Source: Paenarthrobacter sp. GOM3
Lineage (GTDB): Bacteria > Actinomycetota > Actinomycetes > Actinomycetales > Micrococcaceae
Reading direction: 5' to 3'
Length of the DNA: 64,000 nucleotides
Assembly (NCBI RefSeq): GCF_018215265.2
Contig: NZ_CP136562.1
Coordinates: 1,922,001 to 1,986,000, forward strand
Shown: piece by piece, positions 49,511 to 57,685 of the stretch
Numbering within the stretch: position 1 is the stretch's first letter
Layout of the letters: each line of letters begins with the position of its first letter
Notes under the pieces: generated by a model
What the model was told of the DNA's origin: nothing
Databases searched by the model: none
What the model saw: the letters and a program-made list of their open reading frames with translations, nothing else
Position numbers and translations under genes: made by a program

Positions 49511-50908
49511 CTATGTAGTGCCATCCATGAGTTGTCCAAGAATGTTCAGCGCCTTCGACAGTTGAAGGTCGCTTACTGCGCCGTATCCGATGACCAGGCC
49601 GTTCATGGGCGTGCGGTCGGCGTAGTAGCCCGCCAAGGGGACTACACGGACTCCCAACTTCAGTGCATTCGCTGCCAGGGCTGCGGCGTCGGGTTGTTCG
49701 AAACGGATGACTGCGTGTAGCCCGCCGTCGAGGGCTGCGAGGTCAAGGTCCGTTCGGGAACCCAGGCGCTTCATGAGCAGGGAGCGGCGGTGGGAGTATT
49801 CCCTGCGGGCGCGCGTGATGTGTCGGGAGAGTCCGCCGCCGCGAATGTAGTGGGCCAGGGCTGATTGCAGGATTCCTGCCACCGGGGTGTCGAGGGCTTC
49901 GCGTGCCGCTTTGAGTTGTCGGCCGGCATCCCCGCGGACTGCCAGGTAACCGCAGCGCAGCCAAGGGCTCAGGTTCTTCGAGAAAGTTCCGACCAGCACC
50001 ACTTCGGCGGTGGCGGGAAGGGAGGCGACAGCGGGGAGGGGCATTCGGGTGTGTCGGAATTCGCTGTCGTAGTCATCTTCCAGGACGAGAACACCGTGCT
50101 GGTCAGCCCATTTCAGCAACCCTAGCCTTTCCTGAACCGCCATCCTGCCACCCAGCGGGTATTGGTGGCTGGGAGTCACCAGCACTGCATCCGGAATGTC
50201 CTTTAGTGCCGCCAGTTGCGAACTCTTCAGACCGTTTTCATCCACTGGGACCGTAACGAGTTGAGCTCCGGCGGCTGTTAGGACGCGTCGCGCCGTGGGG
50301 TAGCTGGGATCCTCAACCAGGATGCGTGGATGATCCCGCTTTCCGCGGAGCATAGCTACAACTAGTTGGAGGGCGTCACTGGTGCCGGCGGTGATGATGA
50401 TGTTCTCAGCGTCGACCGAGAGCCCTCGCGATACTGCCAGGTGACGGGCGACCGCGTCCCTGAGTGCCCATGTTCCCAGCGCTGGCGGGAGGTGAGTATT
50501 TCCCTCCTCTGACAAGGCAGCTTTCCAGGCGCTTCGCCATTCCCTGTCCTTGAAGGGCGCCCCGGATGGCCTGCCCGGGGTCAGATCAATAACGCCCTGG
50601 TCGGGAGGGTTGCTGTGTTGCTTTGTCTCCTGGCGGGGGAGTGTTTGAAGGTCCGGGCGCACTGCAACTTTCGTCCCGCCTGCTCCGTTGCTTTCCAGGA
50701 ACCCTTCTCCGGACAGCTGCTCGAACGCGCGCACCACAACACCTCGGGATATGCCCAGGTCCGTGGCGAGCCGACGGGTCGCTGGAAGCGTGTGCTCCGG
50801 CCGAAGGAGTCCGCTTAGGATTGCGTCGCGCAGTTGACTGGCCACCTGCGCGGACAGCGAGACAGGGCTTTGCCTGTTCAGTTCGATGGGTAGTTCCGCT
50901 TCGCTCAT
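49511..50908 (-). CDS. MocR-type GntR regulator with aminotransferase domain
   Basis: From the ATG at 50908, preceded by GGAGG, the protein has 465 residues. The winged helix (residues ~12-80) has ATRRLATDLGISRGVVVRAFEQL. A fold-type I aminotransferase-like domain follows, with the PLP Lys in VGTFSKNLSPWLRCGYL and LEDDYDSEFR before it. Such proteins use PLP adducts to sense amino acids or B6. It is divergent from a DHDPS-like aldolase gene and upstream of the SMR pair, so either could be its target. Confidence 0.9.
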   Translation of the reverse strand: MSEAELPIELNRQSPVSLSAQVASQLRDAILSGLLRPEHTLPATRRLATDLGISRGVVVRAFEQLSGEGFLESNGAGGTKVAVRPDLQTLPRQETKQHSNPPDQGVIDLTPGRPSGAPFKDREWRSAWKAALSEEGNTHLPPALGTWALRDAVARHLAVSRGLSVDAENIIITAGTSDALQLVVAMLRGKRDHPRILVEDPSYPTARRVLTAAGAQLVTVPVDENGLKSSQLAALKDIPDAVLVTPSHQYPLGGRMAVQERLGLLKWADQHGVLVLEDDYDSEFRHTRMPLPAVASLPATAEVVLVGTFSKNLSPWLRCGYLAVRGDAGRQLKAAREALDTPVAGILQSALAHYIRGGGLSRHITRARREYSHRRSLLMKRLGSRTDLDLAALDGGLHAVIRFEQPDAAALAANALKLGVRVVPLAGYYADRTPMNGLVIGYGAVSDLQLSKALNILGQLMDGTT

Positions 50909-50930
50909 TGGACCTCCGAAGTTGATGATT

Positions 50931-50953
50931 CTTGGACCTAGTGTAGGACCAAG
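50931..50953. promoter_or_regulatory. palindromic operator between mocR-type gene and aldolase gene
   Basis: Arms CTTGGACCTA and TAGGACCAAG around GTG match at 9 of 10 positions as an inverted repeat, and GGACC is also a direct repeat. Its central position in a divergent promoter suits binding by the adjacent MocR protein. Confidence 0.5.
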
Positions 50954-51030
50954 CAATTTGGAAGCATGAACCCATACCCAGTCACCGCTCTGCATAGAGC
51001 TGACCCGCAAACAACGAAAGCAGGATTTCC

Positions 51031-51918
51031 GTGTTCAACGGCCTTAGTGCATTCCCTCTGTCACCCATGAACGGCGAAAACGTCGATTTGGACGCCGTGG
51101 CCAAGCTGGTCACCCGGGCAGCTCGGGCCGGGGTGGACTCCCTGGGCGTCCTCGGCTCAACGGGCAACTACGCCTACCTGGCACGCGACGAACGCCGTGC
51201 AGTCCTGGAGACGGCAGTGGGTGCGGCCGACGGCGTTCCGGTTCTCGCCGGCGTCGGGGCAGTACGCGCCAGGGACGTGTTGGTGCTGGCAGAGGACGCC
51301 CAAAGCGCCGGCGCTTCGGCGTTGCTGCTTGCCCCCGTGTCTTACCAGCGCCTGACCGAAACAGAAGTCTTTGGCCTGTACGAAGATGTCGCCGCCGAAT
51401 CATCACTTCCCATCGTTGTTTACGACAACCCCGGCACCACCGGCTTCACTTTCACTGATGACCTGCACGGTCGCATCGCCCGGATCCCCGGAATCGCGTC
51501 AATCAAGATTCCGCCGCCCGGCGCAGACGCGATGGCCAGCCGGCTGGAAAAGCTCCGCTCCGTTTTGCCGGAGGACACGTCGGTGGGCATCAGCGGCGAC
51601 TGGGTAGCGGCCGAAGCCCTGCTTGCCGGCTGTGACCTCTGGTATTCCGTCATCGCAGGGGTGCTCCCGCACCAGGCCAGGACCATCGTCGATCATGCCC
51701 TGGCCGGGCGCCGGGACCAGGCACTCGAAGCATCGACCGAGCTGGAACCGCTGTGGTCGCTGTTCCGCGCCTACGGCAGCCTCCGTGTCACAGCGGCCCT
51801 CGCTGAGGATCTCGGATTGATTCCGTCAGGGGCACTGCCTCGTCCGCTGCGAGGATTGGACAGCGAAGGCCGAAGCAAGCTGGGTGAGGCCATCAGCGCG
51901 ATTGGTTTGGAGGCCTGA
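51031..51918 (+). CDS. dihydrodipicolinate synthase/N-acetylneuraminate lyase family aldolase
   Basis: The 295-residue TIM-barrel protein starts at GTG. It has the substrate carboxylate motif GSTGNYAYL (residues 42-50, GTTGE in true DapA), the catalytic Tyr131 in IVVYDNPGT and the Schiff-base Lys159 in ASIKIPPPG. The class I aldolase mechanism is therefore intact. The altered GTTGE motif argues for a catabolic pyruvate-dependent aldolase or dehydratase rather than lysine synthesis. It lies divergent to a MocR regulator and 30 bases before an MFS gene, suggesting uptake and cleavage of one compound. Confidence 0.85.
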   Translation: MFNGLSAFPLSPMNGENVDLDAVAKLVTRAARAGVDSLGVLGSTGNYAYLARDERRAVLETAVGAADGVPVLAGVGAVRARDVLVLAEDAQSAGASALLLAPVSYQRLTETEVFGLYEDVAAESSLPIVVYDNPGTTGFTFTDDLHGRIARIPGIASIKIPPPGADAMASRLEKLRSVLPEDTSVGISGDWVAAEALLAGCDLWYSVIAGVLPHQARTIVDHALAGRRDQALEASTELEPLWSLFRAYGSLRVTAALAEDLGLIPSGALPRPLRGLDSEGRSKLGEAISAIGLEA

Positions 51919-51947
51919 CCGATGCCGGTTTCTTCGCGGAGTCAGTC

Positions 51948-53186
51948 GTGAGCCTTCCCGACGGCCGCGTCCAGCTCGGCCAGGTTCCGGAGAGGCCCAC
52001 CACTCGAGGGGGCCTTGCCCGCTATGTGCTCGCCGCCACGCTCGCCCGTAGCGCCGACGGCGGTGCCGTTGTTGCGATCGTCCTGCTCGTGACAACCAGC
52101 GGAGCCCCTGGCTGGCTTGCCGGTATTCTCGGCGCCTGCATCACCGCACCGCATCTCCTCGGTCCTCTCATCGCCCGGCGTCTGGACACGGCCCGTGACG
52201 GCCGGATGGTGATCGCCATGGCCTGCATGGCGCATGGGGTGACGCTGGCAGCCGCCGTTCTTCTGTATCCGCTCACGTGGCCGATCGTGCCTGCCTTGCT
52301 GCTCATTGCGTCCGGGTTGGTTGGTCCCCTCTTGACAGGCGGTATCAGCAGCCGATTGGCCGCAATTGCCGGAAGTGACAGGACAAGTCAGCGCCGTGCG
52401 CAGGGTTGGGATGTGGCTACCTACGGCATCGGAGGCACGATCGGGCCGTCGTTGGTTGCGGCCGTCTCCGCGTGGGCGGATCCGGCTGTGGCGGCGTTGA
52501 TCCTTGCAGGATCGACCTTCGCCGCGGCTGCAATGGTCAGGCTATTGCCGTACGCGCCTCCAGCGGCCGCGCCCTCGGAGATTCCCCGCCCTGGCAAGAC
52601 GTTGCTGATGATGGTCTCGCACGGTCCTCTGCGCCGCACGCTCTACCTGACGGTCGTCGTCGCCCTGTCGGTGGCGGCACTGCCGATCACCGCGGTCGCC
52701 TCAACGGGCGAACTGTCCGTGGACCCAGCCGCAGCAGGTGTTCTGACTGCGGCCTATGGGCTCGGCGGACTTATAGGCTCTGCCGGGGTGATGATCCGCC
52801 CCATGCGAACTGACGCGGACCCTTTGATGACCTGGCTAGGAGCCGCCGTGGGCGCTGCCTTGTGCGGGGCCGCCGTCGCTGGCGTGTTCCCTGTAGCTGT
52901 CGCGGCATACTCCCTCGCCGGTATCCTCAACTCCTACTTCTTTGCAGCTACCTTGGCATCCCGCAGCGAATACGCCCCAGCCGCCGTGCGCGGTCAGGTG
53001 TTCGTTTGGATCGGAGCATTGAAAATCACTGCAGGGTCCGCCGGCACAGCCTTGGCCGGAGCCATCATCGCACCGGCAATCCAGCTGCCGCTGTTCCTCG
53101 CAGCCGGACTCATCGCTGTTGCCACGGTGGCATCGGTCCTTGACCGTCATCGTGAGCATAAGATTCCCACGAAGGTTGCCTCGTAG
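51948..53186 (+). CDS. MFS transporter
   Basis: The 412-residue protein starts at a GTG with GGAG seven bases before. It has about 12 hydrophobic segments and a short loop with RRLDTARDGR, the cytoplasmic MFS motif between helices 2 and 3. It most resembles the efflux-type branch with broad, undefined substrates. It is the second gene after the DHDPS-like aldolase and is probably co-transcribed, ending in a good terminator. Confidence 0.85.
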   Translation: MSLPDGRVQLGQVPERPTTRGGLARYVLAATLARSADGGAVVAIVLLVTTSGAPGWLAGILGACITAPHLLGPLIARRLDTARDGRMVIAMACMAHGVTLAAAVLLYPLTWPIVPALLLIASGLVGPLLTGGISSRLAAIAGSDRTSQRRAQGWDVATYGIGGTIGPSLVAAVSAWADPAVAALILAGSTFAAAAMVRLLPYAPPAAAPSEIPRPGKTLLMMVSHGPLRRTLYLTVVVALSVAALPITAVASTGELSVDPAAAGVLTAAYGLGGLIGSAGVMIRPMRTDADPLMTWLGAAVGAALCGAAVAGVFPVAVAAYSLAGILNSYFFAATLASRSEYAPAAVRGQVFVWIGALKITAGSAGTALAGAIIAPAIQLPLFLAAGLIAVATVASVLDRHREHKIPTKVAS

Positions 53187-53210
53187 CATCAGGACGGGGA
53201 GCACTCTTCC

Positions 53211-53262
53211 AGCCCGCCAAACGGCCGACAACAGTTGTTGCGGTGCAGTTTGGCGGGCTTTT
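53211..53262 (+). terminator. terminator after the MFS gene
   Basis: AGCCCGCCAAAC pairs with GTTTGGCGGGCT over 12 bp around a 25-base loop, followed by TTTT. It is positioned 25 bases after the MFS stop, before the convergent flavin reductase gene. Confidence 0.85.
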
Positions 53263-53286
53263 CCGTGTGGGCCGCTCAGTGGGCTT

Positions 53287-53931
53287 TCAGGCGGGTTGGG
53301 GGAGCTGGACGTGGGAGGCAGTGTCACTCGTGGGCCGGAAACCATGCTGAGCGCCGAGTCCGAAGTAGTGGCGGAAACTGTAAATGGTGGGTTCCCACGC
53401 CTGCGGATCAATGTGGTTGGTTCCCGGAACGACGATTCCCGGGCTGGCATGGACGCGAACTACTTCGGCCTCGACCATGAAGTAGTCACCCACACCTTGG
53501 GTGGCCCGGTGAACCTTGGCTTCGAATTGAAGGGCACATTCTCGGATGCGCGGGGGAGAGACCAGATCGGATGCCCGGCTGGTCAGTCCCGCTCGCCCGA
53601 ACTTGTCCCTCTCGTGGGCATAGCGTGAAGATTTTGCCTCAGGTACGGGGTCTGCCCCTGTGGTGTCGGCGATGGATTCGACGTGCCGCCACAGTTCAGG
53701 CCCCGGGAAGTTTACTGTCAGTTCCGGCCTTTCCTGGAGGTTCGCGATGGCGTGGCCGTCGGCGAGCAGCCCAAGGACAAGCATCTTTTCCAGCGCCCAG
53801 TACGAGGAGGCCGGTGAAATGTTGTTTGATCCGTCGGCGTTCTGCGTGCACAGCAGCATGACAGGGGTACCGACGTAGAGGACATTGGGCTCGATGGTGA
53901 TGTGTTCAGGTGTGGCCATGAGTTCTTTCAT
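53287..53931 (-). CDS. flavin reductase family protein (FMN-binding split barrel)
   Basis: The 214-residue protein (210 from the ATG at 53919) fits the flavin reductase-like FMN-binding split barrel: VGTPVMLLCTQNADGSNNISPASSYW near the N-terminus, then LTVNFPGPELW and HYFGLGAQ. It could reduce flavin for a monooxygenase or itself act as an FMN enzyme. No monooxygenase gene is adjacent. It lies downstream of the gamma-lyase gene on the same strand but behind a terminator hairpin. Confidence 0.75.
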   Translation of the reverse strand: MKELMATPEHITIEPNVLYVGTPVMLLCTQNADGSNNISPASSYWALEKMLVLGLLADGHAIANLQERPELTVNFPGPELWRHVESIADTTGADPVPEAKSSRYAHERDKFGRAGLTSRASDLVSPPRIRECALQFEAKVHRATQGVGDYFMVEAEVVRVHASPGIVVPGTNHIDPQAWEPTIYSFRHYFGLGAQHGFRPTSDTASHVQLPQPA

Positions 53932-53986
53932 TTACGCGCGAAGGAGGGTTCTGCCTGATGTCAGTCAGGGTAGGTAACGACGACAA

Positions 53987-54025
53987 AGCCTGGGACGGGG
54001 CATATCCAGCGCCCCGTCCCAGGCT
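53987..54025 (-). terminator. terminator after the gamma-lyase gene
   Basis: A perfect 15-bp stem (AGCCTGGGACGGGGC and complement) with a 9-base loop lies 19 bases after the gamma-lyase stop and is followed on the minus strand by TTTG. Confidence 0.85.
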
Positions 54026-54043
54026 CGTATGTTCAGCGGAAAA

Positions 54044-55261
54044 CTACTTCCCGGGGAACGTCTTGTCCAGTGCGTTGAGGATGTCATCCACAAGATCTTC
54101 GGCATCCTCGAGACCGATCGACAGACGCATGTGGCCGTACTTGTGGAACGACTCCGGGTAGTTTTCCGAGCCTCCGCGTGCGTCCGGGCCAACATGGACG
54201 ATCAGGGATTCATCATGGCCAAGGGACACTGCAGAAGTAATGACCTGCAGGTTGTTGACGAAACGGTTCTGGGTGTCGGAGTCACCGTCCACGGCGAAGG
54301 CAAGTACACCGCCGTAACCACGGCCGCCGAACTGCTTGGCGGCGGTTTCGTGCTGCGGATGGGATGCCAGGCCCGGGTAGAGGACGTAGGCGACCCGTGG
54401 GTCTGATTCCAGCACTGCAGCTACTTTCTCGGCGCTGGAGAAGTGCTGCTTGAGTCGCAACGGCAGTGTGACGGAGCCGCGCATGATCATCCAGGCGTTG
54501 AACGGGGAGATCACACCGCCTACCTCGACGACGGCTTCGTGCTTGATGTGCTGGATGAGCTCCCGGCGTCCGGCGACCACCCCGCCCATGGCGTCGCCAT
54601 GGCCGTTGATGTACTTGGTCAGCGAGTGGACGACCAGATCGGCCCCGTCATCGAGGGCCCGATAGAACGGGGCCGGCGTGAAGGTGGCATCGATGCTGAA
54701 CAGGACGCCTGCATCCTTGGCAATGCGGGACAAGGCCGCAACGTTGGCGACCTTGGTGGTCGGATTGGCGATGGTTTCAGCGTGGATGAGCTTCGTGTTG
54801 GGGCGCACCGCGGCCTGGACAGCTTCAAGGTCGGCCACGTCGACGAAGGTGACTTCGATGCCGTATTTCTCGGGGAGGAGCTCACCGAACAGGCGGTAGA
54901 CGGCCTCGTAGGTGACGTTGGAAACCACGACATGATCGCCGACTTTGAGGAGGCTGAAGAAGATTCCGTGCAGTGCCGCCACGCCTGTGGCGAAGGCAGC
55001 GGCGGCTTCGGCGCCCTCCATGGCTGCCAGCTTGGTTTCGAGCGCCACCGAGTTCGCACCGGAAGTCCTGTTGTAAACCAATCCGTCATCCACACTCGAC
55101 CAGTCCATGTCGGAAGGGTCCTCGGGCAGCAGGTAGGAGTTGGCCATGATCAGGGGGGTGCGGAGGGCTCCGGTGCCCTTGTCGATGTTGTTTCCACCAT
55201 GGACCGCCCAGGTGTAGTCATGGACGGAGTCACGGTTGTGCTTATCTGGGTTTCGCTTCAT
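54044..55261 (-). CDS. Cys/Met-metabolism PLP gamma-lyase, candidate canavanine gamma-lyase
   Basis: The 405-residue protein is a member of the cystathionine gamma-lyase/methionine gamma-lyase family. The Schiff-base Lys216 is in HSLTKYINGHGDAMGG, the pyridine-N Asp191 in SIDATF, and the phosphate-site Tyr63/Arg65 in VYNRTSGANS. Tyr118 is kept, but the usual YGGT/YGCT loop reads YEAV, so the Cys of methionine gamma-lyase is missing. That suggests another gamma-substituted substrate. It ends the group RidA, XRE-cupin, B3/4 protein, Lrp. Because a standalone B3/4 tRNA-editing protein accompanies it, I infer canavanine gamma-lyase, giving homoserine and hydroxyguanidine. Methionine gamma-lyase or cystathionine lyase remain possible. 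Confidence 0.8.
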   Translation of the reverse strand: MKRNPDKHNRDSVHDYTWAVHGGNNIDKGTGALRTPLIMANSYLLPEDPSDMDWSSVDDGLVYNRTSGANSVALETKLAAMEGAEAAAAFATGVAALHGIFFSLLKVGDHVVVSNVTYEAVYRLFGELLPEKYGIEVTFVDVADLEAVQAAVRPNTKLIHAETIANPTTKVANVAALSRIAKDAGVLFSIDATFTPAPFYRALDDGADLVVHSLTKYINGHGDAMGGVVAGRRELIQHIKHEAVVEVGGVISPFNAWMIMRGSVTLPLRLKQHFSSAEKVAAVLESDPRVAYVLYPGLASHPQHETAAKQFGGRGYGGVLAFAVDGDSDTQNRFVNNLQVITSAVSLGHDESLIVHVGPDARGGSENYPESFHKYGHMRLSIGLEDAEDLVDDILNALDKTFPGK

Positions 55262-55294
55262 TGCTGGTGTTTCCTTTCGGATGGGGGTGCATCG

Positions 55295-55765
55295 TCAGCT
55301 GCCAATGGTTTGAGGCGTCAGGCGATGACAGAAAAGGGGTTGGGTTGTTGACACGTCGAGGGCCAGGACCGCCGACTGAACCTTAAAAAAGGTGGTGATC
55401 TTCTCAAGCCGGTCAAGGTCAGGGACCTGGAGTCTCAGGAGAAATGTGTGGTCGTTGTCCACGAGTTCGGCTGTGGTGATTTCCGGGACGGATTCCATGC
55501 TGCGTTGCAGGTCGTGCCCGGTGCGTCCGGACGCCTGCACGATTCTGATGAGAGCGGATATGGGTCTCGTGGCTGGATCGGGATAGTTGCGGATAATCGT
55601 GTACCCGCCGATGTGCCCGTCCAGTTCGAGTCTGAAGATTCGTTCGGCGCACTGGCCTTCGGTCAGGCCGGTACGTAGAGCGATCGTTGTGCTCGGAAGC
55701 CTGCCCTCGTCCTGGAGAATCCCCAGGATCTTCACGTCCATCGGGTCCAGCTCAGGTGCGTTCAC
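55295..55765 (-). CDS. Lrp/AsnC family transcriptional regulator
   Basis: From a GTG at 55765 with AGGA upstream the protein has 156 residues. The N-terminal HTH is in DPMDVKILGILQDEGRLPSTTIALRTG and the C-terminal RAM/ligand domain runs from about residue 65 (ISALIRIVQASGRTGHDLQ). Longer readings to 55885 are not supported. It sits between the B3/4 gene and the gamma-lyase, 33 bases before the latter, and likely senses the amino acid being degraded. Confidence 0.88.
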   Translation of the reverse strand: MNAPELDPMDVKILGILQDEGRLPSTTIALRTGLTEGQCAERIFRLELDGHIGGYTIIRNYPDPATRPISALIRIVQASGRTGHDLQRSMESVPEITTAELVDNDHTFLLRLQVPDLDRLEKITTFFKVQSAVLALDVSTTQPLFCHRLTPQTIGS

Positions 55766-55781
55766 AGCATCCTCGCTCCGG

Positions 55782-56519
55782 TTACTGTCCGGGCTTGTGG
55801 CCGTCGGACTGAACCAGTTGCTGAGCGGTGACGACCTCCGGGCCCAGGAGGAGCAGGTGCCCTGTGAGGTCCTTACCGGCGGCAAGCAGAGCTTCGGTGG
55901 TCATCGGTTCGAGGGCATCGAGAATGAACAACGCCGAGGTCGTGTCGTCACGCAGTTGCGTGCGGCGGCCTTGGCGCCAGTTCCAGCGGCGGCACGTCAC
56001 GCCGTCCTCGTCGCACCAGACAACTTCACCTGCGTCCGGGTACTCGATGATTGGTTCCCCGCTGGCCATTGTGTCGAAGGGTTCTTGGCCCGTCGCACGG
56101 ATCAGCCGGGGTGCTCCGCGGTAGCTGGCGAGGTCCTCGCCGCCGAGCGGAATCTGGTGCAGCACTGAGATGGCGTTGTAGAGGTCGGTGAGCCTGTTGA
56201 CCCGGGGAAGGCCTGCATCCGCGCGGCGGACCAGGGCTTCGAGGCTGTTGCGGGTGCGGTTGGGCTTGGCTCCGAACGACTGGTACGCCTCCCGCCACGC
56301 AGCAACGTGCGGGAGGTGTTCGACTTTGTGCTTGCTCAGTGCGGCCCGGGCAGCAGCTTCAGCCTGTTCCAGTAAGGTGTTGCCGGCTTCATCGCTGGGT
56401 TCCTGGACGAGTCCGTCGACAGCGATCAGCAGAGCCCGGTAGTCGGGTCGAAGCTCGAATACGTCGGGCGCGACGTGTGCTTCGTTGAGGAGCTCCTGAA
56501 GAGAATGGGTGTTATGCAT
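55782..56519 (-). CDS. standalone B3/4 (PheRS-beta-like) tRNA-editing domain protein, CtdA-like
   Basis: From the ATG at 56519 the protein has 245 residues and is one B3/4 domain with no synthetase parts. The core is FGAKPNRTRNSLEALVRRAD then GLPRVNRLTDLYNAISVLHQIPLGGEDL in parts, matching the editing domain of phenylalanyl-tRNA synthetase beta. Freestanding B3/4 proteins hydrolyse wrong aminoacyl-tRNAs; CtdA removes canavanine from tRNA(Arg). Next to a gamma-lyase this fits protection against a toxic arginine analogue. It overlaps the XRE-cupin stop by 8 bases and is 16 bases before lrp. Confidence 0.85.
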   Translation of the reverse strand: MHNTHSLQELLNEAHVAPDVFELRPDYRALLIAVDGLVQEPSDEAGNTLLEQAEAAARAALSKHKVEHLPHVAAWREAYQSFGAKPNRTRNSLEALVRRADAGLPRVNRLTDLYNAISVLHQIPLGGEDLASYRGAPRLIRATGQEPFDTMASGEPIIEYPDAGEVVWCDEDGVTCRRWNWRQGRRTQLRDDTTSALFILDALEPMTTEALLAAGKDLTGHLLLLGPEVVTAQQLVQSDGHKPGQ

Positions 56520-57114
56520 TGCCGGTCTCCCGATGCCCTGACCCGACGCCGCGCTCAAATACGGCGAGGGAGAACCGTGCGGCCTCGGCGCTGTCGTTCG
56601 TGTACGAATGGGCTACGTCGCCAGGGAAGGTGACCGAGTCGCCAACTTCCAGAATGACCGTCGCGTCTCCCGCGACAACCGTGACCGTTCCTTCTTGAAC
56701 CTGCAATAGCTCTTTCGTACCGGGAGTATGCGCCTCGCTGGAGTGCTGGTCACCGGGGCCGAGCGTCCAATCCCACAGTTCAACAACTTCCGGCGGTTCG
56801 GTTCCGGCGACGAGAACGCCGCGTCCACCTGTTTCGCTGCTCCACAACACGGCACCTTCGCCCTTGCGGGTCACTTTTACGGCCTTTGGTTCGGGGGACT
56901 GGACCAGGTCCGGGAGCCCTACTCCGAGGGCGTTGCTGATCCGCAACAGCGTGCCGACGCTGGGGTTCATCGTCGCCTGTTCCACGTTGACAAGCATGCG
57001 ACGGCTGACACCGGCGGCTTCGGCGAGTTGGTCCAGGGTCCAGCGGCGTGCCTGACGCTCCTGCTTGACCCGTACCCCGATGGCCGAGGCCAGGGTTGCG
57101 ATGTTTTCATCCAT
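56512..57114 (-). CDS. XRE-family regulator with C-terminal cupin domain
   Basis: From the ATG at 57114 the protein has 200 residues: an XRE HTH at ~10-65 (WTLDQLAEAAGVSRRMLVNVEQ), a linker, and a cupin domain at ~105-185 (KELLQVQEGTVTVVAGD, VTFPGDVAHSY). Such regulators bind small ligands in the cupin and often repress their own operon. A 15-base palindrome lies 14 bases upstream of the start. It leads the B3/4-Lrp-lyase group. Confidence 0.9.
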   Translation of the reverse strand: MDENIATLASAIGVRVKQERQARRWTLDQLAEAAGVSRRMLVNVEQATMNPSVGTLLRISNALGVGLPDLVQSPEPKAVKVTRKGEGAVLWSSETGGRGVLVAGTEPPEVVELWDWTLGPGDQHSSEAHTPGTKELLQVQEGTVTVVAGDATVILEVGDSVTFPGDVAHSYTNDSAEAARFSLAVFERGVGSGHRETGNA

Positions 57115-57127
57115 AAATGCAGCATAC

Positions 57128-57142
57128 TGCACTTGCAGTGCA
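57128..57142. promoter_or_regulatory. palindromic operator of the XRE-cupin gene
   Basis: TGCACTTGCAGTGCA is a perfect inverted repeat (TGCACT-TGC-AGTGCA) in the leader just before the XRE-cupin start, a typical autoregulatory site. Confidence 0.6.
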
Positions 57143-57246
57143 CTTTCAAGATTTGGGTTGGCAATTCGGTCTCAAATACGCGTTAGCCGCCACCGCTTTG
57201 GAAACGGGGGCGGCTCACTTGCGCGGTCTGGTTCGTGGTCAGCAGG

Positions 57247-57639
57247 TTATGCGGTGTCCGGGAGTACGGCCAGGACTTCGATCTCCACGAGAACGCCCGG
57301 AGCCAATTCGGCTCCAACGGTCACCCGGGCCGGGTACGGTTCGGGTACATGCCGGCCGTAGGCGGCGTCGAACTCGTCAAAGTCCTGATCGGTGGAGAGG
57401 TAGACACGGCTGATCAGCACGTCGGACCAGCCGGCGCCGCCGTGGGCAAGGATCGCGTCAATCTGGGCCAGAACCTGTGACACCTGCTCGGTGACGCTGC
57501 CTTGGAGAATGCCGCCGGTTTGAGGGTCAATGGGGATCTGACCGGAGACCTGGAGGAAGCGGCCGATTTGTTTGGCCTGGCTGTAGGAGCCGACTGGTGC
57601 CGGGGCGTTGGGTGCTTCGATGACGCGGTTTACGGACAT
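57247..57639 (-). CDS. ridA: RidA-family reactive imine/enamine deaminase
   Basis: The 130-residue protein has the YjgF/RidA pattern: APVGSYSQAKQIGRFLQVSGQIPIDP at the start, the substrate-binding Arg in YPARVTVGAEL near residue 105, and VEIEVLAV at the end. RidA hydrolyses reactive 2-aminoacrylate/2-aminocrotonate-type imines released by PLP lyases. It lies 46 bases after the APC permease and 130 bases before the XRE-cupin gene, all on the minus strand, so it likely cleans up after the nearby gamma-lyase. Confidence 0.92.
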   Translation of the reverse strand: MSVNRVIEAPNAPAPVGSYSQAKQIGRFLQVSGQIPIDPQTGGILQGSVTEQVSQVLAQIDAILAHGGAGWSDVLISRVYLSTDQDFDEFDAAYGRHVPEPYPARVTVGAELAPGVLVEIEVLAVLPDTA

Positions 57640-57685
57640 GTTCGTCCTTTCCTTGCTTGGTGGTGGTCAGGTGGTGCGGCGCGCC

